Source: Bufo bufo
Lineage: Eukaryota; Chordata; Amphibia; Anura; Bufonidae
NCBI RefSeq assembly: GCF_905171765.1
Contig: NC_053392.1
Coordinates: 501,004,556 to 501,068,555, forward strand
Direction: 5' to 3'
DNA: 64,000 bases
Shown here: positions 56,734-64,000 of the stretch, piece after piece
How positions within the stretch are numbered: position 1 is the first letter of the stretch
Layout: each line of letters starts with the position of its first letter
The notes under the pieces: generated by a model
What the model was told of the DNA's origin: nothing
Database searches by the model: none
The model's input: only the letters and a program-made list of their open reading frames with translations
Position numbers and translations under genes: made by a program

Positions 56734-56929
56734 AGGTCAGCGCTGACCGCGGCACGTGCGATGTATGGGAAGGGAGCTACCATCAGGTCCCTGTGCTGCT
56801 GTGACGGGGACCCGATGGATGGGAAGGCAGCCTGATGCCTTCCTTAGGCATAGTGGCTGCCTTCCCTGTAAGCCTGGATCTCACAGGCAGGAAGCTGTAA
56901 GTGTATTACACTTACAGCCAATGCATTAC
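56734..56929. other. Short GC-rich spacer
   Basis: GC-rich sequence (AGGTCAGCGCTGACCGCGGC, with a short palindrome GTCAGCGCTGAC) precedes the AT-rich repeat. It is probably the repeat's own 5' part, but I could not fix the boundary. Confidence 0.35.
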
Positions 56930-57694
56930 AATACATATGTATTGTAATGCATTGTAAGTTGAGGTCCCAGAGTGGGACAAAAAAAAGTAAAAAATAAAAT
57001 ATAAAAATAAAGTTTTACACAATAAAAAATTTTTAAGTTTCAAGTAAAAAAAAAAAAAAGTGTTCTTTTCCCCAAATAAAGTACCGTAAAAAAAAATGTG
57101 TAACAAAATAGGGAAAAAAAGAAAAGTAGACATATTAGGTATCGCCGCGTCTGTATCGGCTCTATAAACATGATTCACCCTGTCAGGTGAACGCCATAAA
57201 AAAGGCGCATTTAGTCCAAAATTGTACCAATCAAACTGTCATCTCATCACGCAAAAAATGAGACCCTACCTAAGACAAAGCTCTCAAAAAAAGGCAACAA
57301 AAAAACAAGATTGTATTCTGTCCAAAAAGGCTTTCACTGTGTAAAACTTAACAAAAATAAAAATAATGGACATATTAAGTATCGCCGCGTCCGGAACAAC
57401 CTGCTCTATAAAAAGATCACATGAGATGGCCCCTCAGGTGAATGCTGTAAAAAAATAAATAAAAAAAAAAGCAAAAACAGCCATTTTATTGTCACCTTGC
57501 CTCACAAAAAGTGTAATACCAAGCGATCAAAAAGTCTTATGTACCCCAAAAAGGTACCAATGAAAACATCACCTCATCCTGCAAAAAAAATCAAATGAAC
57601 TGCCACATAAGACAATCACTCAAAAAATAAAAACCAATGGCACCTGTAAACCCACCCATCAAAATCTGCGCTGCAAAAGCCTGTAACAGTACAG

Positions 57695-57855
57695 CCTGGA
57701 TCACAGCGGCTCCCTGTGACGATACGCTGACTTGCGCTCCAGCGTGGAACGCACCGGCCGTCTGCGATGATACGCTGGCTTGCGTTCCAGCGTGGAACGC
57801 AGCGACCGCCTGTGTTGTTACGCTGGCTTGCGCTCCAGTGTGGAACGCAGTGGCT
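57695..57855. repeat. Three 48-54-bp tandem units upstream of the LTR TATA box
   Basis: The units share GATACGCTGGCTTGCGCTCC and AGCGTGGAACGCA with small changes. Their position just upstream of the TATA-like motif resembles duplicated enhancers of LTR promoters. Confidence 0.8.
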
Positions 57856-58169
57856 GCTGGGCCCTCCTGTGACTCCGCCCACTTACCGTCCGGCCCTTAA
57901 ATAGAAGACAGGTGCTAAGCAGGGTGTTCCACTAATGGAGTGCGCACCCTGCTAGCTCCACTGCATCTGAGTACTCTGTCCACATATCCAGACCTGGATC
58001 CCTAACAACAGCGTGAAGGACTGTCTACCTTCTTGCCACTGGCTTCCTCTGCTGGCTTCCTAGCCAGGACCAACTAACCGCAAGTATATGCCTGTTACCT
58101 GCTCTGATTAATGTCCTGGAACTCTGAGTGGGGTGGTTCCTGACTGGTGTGAGACGATACTCCCAAACC

Positions 58170-58545
58170 AACTCTGAACCTACTGCATACTATATACTAA
58201 ACTGTGGACATGCTCTGAACCTACTGCATACTATATACTAAACTGTGGACATGCTATACTAACTCTTAACCTACTGCATACTATATACTAAACTGTGGAC
58301 ATGCTATACTAACTCTGAACCTACTGCATACTATATACTAAACTGTGGACATGCTATACTAACTCTGAACCTACTGCATACTATATACTAAACTGTGGAC
58401 ATGTTCTGAACCTACTGCATACTATATACTAATCTGTGGACATGCTCTGAACCTATGGCATACAATATACTAAACTGAGGACATGCTATATACTAACCCT
58501 GAACCTATTGCATACTAGATACTAACTCTGAACTGTGCACAAGCT
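58170..58545. repeat. About 50-bp tandem array in the LTR 3' half
   Basis: About seven copies of CTGAACCTACTGCATACTAT followed by ATACTAAACTGTGGACATG, with alternate spacers of CTATACTAACT or CT. It ends in degenerate copies. Confidence 0.9.
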
Positions 58546-59898
58546 TATACTAACTTGTGACTCCTGTAATACTGGGAGACCTTCCTCTCCAGCAGTAATA
58601 CTAAATAGATGGATAGCGGTAAATGATTTTGTTACCCCAAACTCTCCGCCCAAGACTGAGAGCGACGCCTGGGGTACATACTGAGTAACCGCGAATCCCA
58701 CAGCCAAGAACAAGGGCAGTGGGATAATAGTGCATGTCCATTGCTTCCGCAGTTGAGATCCTAACTGATCAACTAGGTGCGTTACAAAGCCATATGGCTC
58801 TCCTTCTGTTCTGAGTCCTGCCATGTGCCCCCACAGCAGTTTACCACTACATATGGGGTGTTGCCGTATTCAGGAGAAAATGTTTAACAAATCATGGGGT
58901 GCTTTTTCTCCAGTTACCCCTTGTGAAAATGAAAAATTTGGGGCTAAAGCAACATTTTATTGGAAGAAATTAAACTTTCCATTTTCACAGCCAAGTGTTT
59001 CCAAATTCCATAAAACGCTTAGGGGGTCAAAGTGCTCAGTCCCCTCTTAATATATTCTTTATGGGGTGCAGTTTCCAAAATGGGGTTACTTTTTGAGGGT
59101 TTTCACTGTAGGGGTACATCAGGGTCTCTTCAAATACAAAATGGTTCCTAAAAACCATTCTAGCAAATTCTGCCTCCAAAATCCATATGGTGCTCCTTTC
59201 CTTCTGACCACTGCCATGTGCCCAGGGCTGTGGAGTCGGTAGATAAATGGTCCGACTCCGACTCCTCAGTTTTTGGTACTTCCGACTCCGACTCCTCTTT
59301 ATTTAATATGCAAATGTATTTTATACATTCCTTGAAGGAAAGAAACGCAACATACATGTCATTACCACAGAACTACTGGCTAGGAAGCTGCTGCCTTCTC
59401 CTTTGTGTGCTGATCTTCTGCTGAAGATAGAGCAGTGGGAGGATCCAGGAAGGGGCAGGGGAAGGGGCATTTATTGTAAAACATGATTTCCCTAGTACAA
59501 TCCCATAGTCATGTTTAAAGTTTAAGCTAATAATCTGAGTTTACAAGTTTTTATAGCCTTAGCTGAATGACAGCAGTTTTTCAAATGGTTTACAGCTTCA
59601 GTCTTGAACTATTGACTATCCATTCCCTTCACTTATACAAGTGTCTAGCCCTGCAAAAAACATATTTACTTAATCAGTTATCAGTGAGAGGCTAGGTTAA
59701 CCATGGGCGTTGCGTTCCCTGTAACAGCGGAACACAACACAATGGAAAGTATAAGAATTGCCGCTCCTTAACTGTGCGTTGCGTGCCATATAGTGAAGCA
59801 TATGAAAAGCATGTTTCTTCATGGTCACTTAACGTGTTCGTTTTGCGGTAACGTGACGCACTGCATGCATTGGCCTTTATTCTTACAGTAGAGAAGTA

Positions 59899-60862
59899 CT
59901 GTATTTTTCGCAAAAGTGGGGGAAAAATAGAAGTGCATCTTATGGGGGCGAATGCTGCGACCGTCCGGTGAATTGGCTGAGAGGGAGGAGGGGCTGGGGG
60001 CCGGCATCTGTTTCTGTAATTGCAGCGGGGCCCGGTGCAGTCACTGTATTCTACTACACCGGGCCCCGCTCACTGTAGTATACGGTAATCATATCTAACT
60101 TGTGGGTATTGTTAAAGTATTCCAATCATCTTAAATCGAGCGCTGTACTACTTACTACTAACTTCTTGGCAGTCAGGAGGCCGGGTGGGCGTTCGTAGCG
60201 TAGCTCACTACGTCACGCGCCTGCTCCGCCCACTTTATGAATGAAGCAGGCACCGGGCCATTACAGAAACAGATGCCGGCCCCCATTTACTACACAGGGA
60301 CACTGTTATGGGGGGGATCTGTGGATGACACATAAGATAAGATGCTATATATATATATGTCATCCACAGATGCCCCCACAATGATCCCCCATAACAGTGC
60401 CAAACACAGATGCCCCCATAACAGTGCCACCCACAGATGCCCCCATAACAGTGCCACCCACAGATGCCCCCATAACAGTGCCACCCACAGATGCCCCCAT
60501 AACAGTGCCACCCACAAATGCCCCCATAACAGTGCCACCCACAGATGCCCCCATAACAGTGCCATCCACAGATGCCCCCATAACAGTGCCATCCACAGAT
60601 GCCCCCATAACAGTGCCACAGATGCCCCCATAACAGTGTCATCCACAGATGCCCCCATACCAGTGCCATCCACAGATGCCCCCATACCAGTGCCATCCAC
60701 AGATGCCCCCATACCAGTGCCATCCACAGATGCCCCCATACCAGTGCCATCCACAGATCCCCCATAACAGTGCCATCCACAGATATTTTTTTTCTTATTT
60801 TCCTCCTCAAAAACCTAGGTGCGTCTTATGGGCAGGTGCGTCTTATAGGGCGAAAAATACGG
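59899..60862. mobile_element. TA-flanked element nested in the hAT
   Basis: The inverted tips CTGTATTTTTCGC (left) and CCGTATTTTTCGCCC (right, read inward) are each next to TA (59897-59898, 60863-60864). Both ends then carry a ...CTTATRGGG / AAGACGCACC-type block. It also contains, at 60022-60092, an inverted copy of the GC-rich motif at 828-890, and the 27-bp minisatellite. Non-coding. Confidence 0.72.
60366..60790. repeat. 27-bp minisatellite (CAGATGCCCCCATAACAGTG)
   Basis: About 15 copies of CAGATGCCCCCATAACAGTG followed by CCACCCA or CCATCCA, with a block of ATACCAGTG variants at the right end. As 27 is nine codons and the unit has no stop, several frames on both strands are open through it. 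None is a gene. Confidence 0.95.
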
Positions 60863-61033
60863 TAATTGATTATAACTTTTTGTGAATTGGGACATTTAAA
60901 CTTGCTTTTTTTCATTCCAATTTAAATCTAGTAGGAGTCGGAGTCGGTTCATTTTTTGCCGACTCCAGGTACCCAAAATTGCCTCAGACTCCACAGCCCT
61001 GCATGTGCCCATCGATTAATCCTGAAATTCAAA

Positions 61034-61262
61034 CGTACTGCGTCCATTTGCACGCAAAGGACAGCCAGCCTCCATCTTGCTTGAAGATCTCGGCCGAAAA
61101 CTTGTGCGACGCGAGATTACATAATCACGCCGTCCGGCGTGACGACGTCATACGTCACCACGCCGTGACGACGTAATTTTCGGGCCGCGCGTGATTTCGG
61201 CCGAGATCTTCAAGCAAGTTGGCAGCGGCCTTCCCGTCGTGCGCAAACGGACGCGGTAAGTT
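61034..61262. repeat. Inverted repeat, about 80-bp arms
   Basis: CTTGCTTGAAGATCTCGGCC (61076-61095) is complementary to GGCCGAGATCTTCAAGCAAG near 61199-61218, and outer parts (ACTGCGTCCATTTGCACGC against GCGCAAACGGACGCGGTAAG) also pair. The centre is CpG-rich with GACGACGTCATACGTCAC. It is probably the core of a palindromic MITE. Confidence 0.8.
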
Positions 61263-61289
61263 TAATGTAATGTTTTTTAAAATGCTAAT

Positions 61290-61495
61290 TTCACACTGTT
61301 TGTACACTCAGATGGCGCGATCAAGTATGAACATGGCATCTGAGGGGTACAATGACGGATGTGGCACTATTGCATCTTCCTGTAATTGCACCCGCTACTT
61401 ACAAAAAAATGTGCTTGGTGGCGAAGTAATTCGTCACAAAGCAAATTTTTTCGTAAAATTCGGCCAATCAGCCGAAATTTGCTCATCTCTAATGG
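61290..61495. repeat. Dispersed repeat ending TTTGCTCATCTCTA
   Basis: AATTCGGCCAATCAGCCGAAATT is a short palindrome, followed by TTGCTCATCTCTA, the complement of the TAGAGATGAGCAA-type start seen (as TAGGGATGAGCGAA) at 24890. It may be the right end of one element with the 61034-61262 core. Confidence 0.5.
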
Positions 61496-62454
61496 GAACC
61501 TATTGGCGCCATCCGACACTGTATGCCTATACAGAGGTAAAAGTTGGAGACATCCTTTTCCTGACTTACACTGTAAAATGCAGTGTGAATACACTCAGCT
61601 ACAATTAAATATACAAGCGACTATATCAGTCATGTGATGGCAGTGAAACAATCCCATTTATATGCTGTGGGGGACAGAAAGCAAGTCATTTCTCTGCAGT
61701 TCATCTCCCCATGGTGCAAGTAGCTGCCTGCCTCCAGTGCACTCAGAATAATAAATTGAGATTTCAGCTAGCAATGCAGATTATGACACTAACCAAACAG
61801 AGAAAGCCTTTTATTTCTAATATGCAGTCAGGCTGAGATTAAGCAGAAACGGCAATATTTAGGTTACTAATTGGAAATTTCAGCATGTAAGCTTCATATG
61901 GGTCTATCTGCTTCGATGCTCCACTTTTCTAATTCCCGGCTGCACAAAGGCAGCACAATGAGCCGGAGTTCACTCCTGTATTTCATGACCTCAGCTCACA
62001 CCGATTAAGTGAAAACACGATGGCAGATACTGGGCAGCACTAAGTACACTGGCACATCATGGTGGGGCCAGATCAGAGCAAGCAGCTGAAAGGCACTGGC
62101 ACACACTTCGGCAGTTTTGTAATGAAATAAAAAGATTCGAAAAAGTTACCTCATTTTACACTTCAGGGTAAGAACTGCTTACCGGGGGCCAAATAAACTA
62201 CTTCAGGTAAAAAATAAAAACCTTGGAAAATTAAAAGAATTATATTTTAATCTTCAAAATACAAGGGACAATTTAGATATTTTAAATATTTGTAACCAAT
62301 ACTTTCTACTGCTCCGATGCATCTAAAATGAAGTAGTCTTGATTAAAATTTTACTACCTTTTTGTTTCTACAGTCCCTCCTGGTTTGTACTCTGGTACAG
62401 GGCTTGTTTGCTGTCCATTGCAATGGAGACACAAGATTTGCATAAAAGCAGTAA
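61496..62454. other. Non-coding stretch, nothing assigned
   Basis: No gene, terminal repeat or tandem array is recognised. Composition is ordinary AT-rich, consistent with intron. Confidence 0.35.
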
Positions 62455-62860
62455 GGCGACTTTCACACTTGCGGCTGCAGGGTCCGGCAGGCCGTTCCAG
62501 CGGGGGAACAGCCTGCCGGATCCGTGTTAACGCTAGCCCACCATGCTGCTAGAAGTCCGCTCAAGCCGAGAGGCGGACGGACAAATACCGCAGCGTGGTC
62601 ATCCCTGAGGAAGAAATTAGTGAATTTCGAAACGCGTCAGAGTAAGTGTGGACCTAGGAGGCATCCGTATCCAGCACAGTGTGACGTCACACAGAAGAAG
62701 CTGTATTCCTGACAACACCAACGCGGCTTCTACCCACACACGCGAGTTTCTGGCCGGAGCCGAGCACAAGTGAGTAATAGAAGCCTGACGATATGGTGAG
62801 GACACCGCGGAGAGATCGCGAGAAGACGCAAATACTAACCAGTCTGAATGGAACCTTGCT
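62455..62860. mobile_element. Partial Harbinger-like MITE plus other repeat DNA
   Basis: After TAA, GGCGACTTTCACACTTGCGG and then AACAGCCTGCCGGATCCG match the arm of the 47833 MITE. Similarity stops near 62530 and the other arm is missing. Farther right, GAAATTAGTGAATTTCGAAA (62613) with ACGCGTCAG is another repeat motif I associate with frogs. No gene. Confidence 0.5.
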
Positions 62861-62863
62861 TTA

Positions 62864-63305
62864 GGGTGCTTTCACATTTGTGTTTTTCTTTTCCGGCATA
62901 GAGTTCCGTCCATAGTATACCGGAAAAGAAATGATCAATTTTATCCCCATGCATTCTGAATGGAGTGCAATCCGTTCAGGATGTCTTCAGTTCAGTTCAG
63001 TCTTTTTGACTGATCAGGACAGAGAAAAAACCGCAGCATGCTACGGTTTTATCTCCGGCCCAAAAAACTGAACACTTGCCTGAATGCCGGATCCGGCCGG
63101 ACCGAAAAAAAAAGGTGAAAAAAAATAAATGCTGGATCCGTTTTTCCGGGTGACACTGGAAAGACGGATCCGGTATTGCAATGCATTTTTCTGACTGATC
63201 AGTCTTTTTTCAGACTGATCAGGATGCTGATCAATCTTACAAATGCCATCATACGGCGACGGAACTGCTTGCCGGATCACTCTGCCGCAAGTGTGAAAGT
63301 AGCGT
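62864..63305. mobile_element. Harbinger-like MITE, diverged copy
   Basis: The left end GGGTGCTTTCACATTTGTG and right end, read inward, CGCTACTTTCACACTTGCGG are inverted relatives of the 47833 family. TTA precedes the left end, while the right flank (TTC) has changed. The interior has CTGATCAGTC/GACTGATCAG and ATCCGG motifs, several in inverted pairs. Confidence 0.65.
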
Positions 63306-64000
63306 TCCCTGAGCACGCCTGGAGCAGGTAACAACTTTGACTGTGATCAAGCAATAAGATACATTAAATTTGGAATGTTGGACACATCATAACACGTGGA
63401 GTCAGCGCGGGTTTAAACTTTATTTATTCATATGACTCTTAAAGTCTTTTTTTCTATTGGGAAGAGCCTTGGTGCAAGCCAGAAGAGAGATAATAGTATG
63501 CAGCGTTGGACTTGCCCACCAGAAAACCACAGGTTCCTCCGGTGGGCCAAGTCTCTGAAGCCACAGTGGGCCCCAAAGGTTCAGCAGCAAAAAAAAAAAA
63601 AAACATTTTAAGATTATTACTTGCCACTGAGGGTTATGTATTTGATACAAAACCTATTAGACTTTTTGATGATACAGGGATTGGGCTCTGAGAATAATTT
63701 TGCCTAGTAGGCCTAAGGAACCCCAGTCTGATACTGGCAGTAGGTGTTTTAATGTCTTGTATCAGATTATTCAATATGTCTTATCAGATCATTCATCCCA
63801 TTTCCACCGACATAACTGAACTCTTCGATGTTTAAGCTGGTCAAGCACTGGAGTGAGCCAAAATCTTATAAAACGTGTAATGGATTTTCAGGTATGGAAT
63901 AACAAACTGAATAAGCAGAACTGTGTAGGTAATAATCCCAGTCCTTATAAACTGCAATGTTAACTGGCGAGCCGATAAATATCTCTGCAGAGTTACAGAC
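63306..64000. other. Right edge of window, nothing assigned
   Basis: A GGTGGGCCAAGTCTCTGAAG stretch with an A-run near 63590 looks like part of a repeat, but no ends are visible. No exon of the exchanger gene is recognised here. Confidence 0.35.

Larger units (their letters stand above)
57682..58786 (+). mobile_element. Solo LTR, 1105 bp, with 5-bp duplication AAGCC
   Basis: It begins TGTAACAGTACAGCC and ends GGTGCGTTACA, so its tips TGTAAC/GTTACA are exact inverted hexamers. AAGCC flanks both sides (57677-57681 and 58787-58791). Removing it and one AAGCC rejoins the surrounding repeat as GCTGCAAAAGCCATATGGC, continuous repeat sequence in my judgement. It contains a TATA-like CCCTTAAATAGAAG near 57893 preceded by a tandem array, plausible promoter and enhancer. 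There is no internal region, so it arose by LTR-LTR recombination. The superfamily (Gypsy or ERV) cannot be told. Confidence 0.8.
56930..59214. repeat. AT-rich dispersed repeat, copy 2, interrupted by a solo LTR
   Basis: Modules ACATATTAGGTATCGCCGCG (57130) and ACATATTAAGTATCGCCGCG (57367) match those of copy 1 at 2692 and 3037. The sequence breaks at 57681 and resumes at 58787 with CATATGGCTCTCCTTCTGTT, CCTGCCATGTGCCC and GTTTACCACTACATATGGGG, then GGGGTGCAGTTTCCAAAATG, also like copy 1 (3255). A later hAT then interrupts the same region at 59223. Confidence 0.7.
59223..61001. mobile_element. Non-autonomous hAT element, 1779 bp, exact 8-bp duplication
   Basis: The ends CAGGGCTGTGGAGTCGG and its complement are flanked by CATGTGCC at 59215-59222 and 61002-61009. 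Just inside, CCGACTCCGACTCCTC at the left mirrors GGAGTCGGAGTCGG at the right. There is no transposase. It contains the TA-flanked element at 59899-60862; without it the hAT is about 813 bp. Confidence 0.92.

Noticed and set aside
60235..60885. Frames of 78-191 codons with nine-residue repeats such as ATHRCPHNS
   Set aside because: The 27-bp minisatellite lacks stops and is a multiple of three, so these frames are a consequence of the repeat.

Overview
This looks like a window of a vertebrate nuclear genome, most probably from a frog or toad. The only host gene I can prove is the last coding exon of a sodium/calcium exchanger on the minus strand (32447-32823), whose protein is closest to SLC8A1/NCX1. 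Most other recognisable sequence is transposable elements and their wreckage: CR1 LINEs with an esterase-type ORF1, Tc1/mariner, several hAT elements, PIF/Harbinger-like and TTAA-target MITEs, LTR remnants, and one nearly intact tyrosine-recombinase retrotransposon. This mix, and several dispersed repeat ends I know from anuran genomes, is why I suggest an amphibian. I could not run a search to confirm that.

Layout. 1-6838: Tc1 end, a 44-bp minisatellite, a tRNA-derived SINE head, an AT-rich dispersed repeat and a 3.3 kb broken CR1 on the minus strand. 6900-14689: a 1 kb hAT element with terminal repeats, a Tc1 transposase remnant, a Harbinger-like MITE, a candidate 1.7 kb solo LTR and a TTAA-flanked MITE. 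14694-32446: comparatively repeat-poor, AT-rich DNA downstream of the exchanger stop codon, probably including its 3' UTR. 32447-32823: the exchanger exon. 32824 to the window end lies upstream of that exon on the gene's strand and so should be the last intron (at least 31 kb), full of young insertions.

The centrepiece is a 6.4 kb Ngaro-type retrotransposon at 37642-44044. It has the split direct repeats A1 ... B1-A2 ... B2 (108-bp A and 115-bp B, with no differences seen by eye), a single 914-codon gag/RT/RNase H reading frame and a 309-codon tyrosine recombinase frame, both uninterrupted. It sits in a (TA)n tract directly beside a TA-flanked inverted-repeat element (44062-47780), which in turn contains a 2.4 kb hAT element bounded by an exact 8-bp duplication. 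Further right are a near-perfect 330-bp palindrome, a second CR1 fragment, a Tc1 element with a full-length-reading transposase that is split by another hAT (exact 8-bp duplication), a decayed Tc1, a 1.1 kb solo LTR whose 5-bp duplication lies inside an older repeat, and a third hAT in this cluster, itself containing a TA-flanked element with a 27-bp minisatellite.

The mobile elements do not form a pathway with the host gene. They form a layered insertion history that can be read from target-site duplications. Terminal repeats and duplications were found by eye, so boundaries given as exact depend on the bases shown, and family names for elements without coding sequence rest on termini and duplication length.
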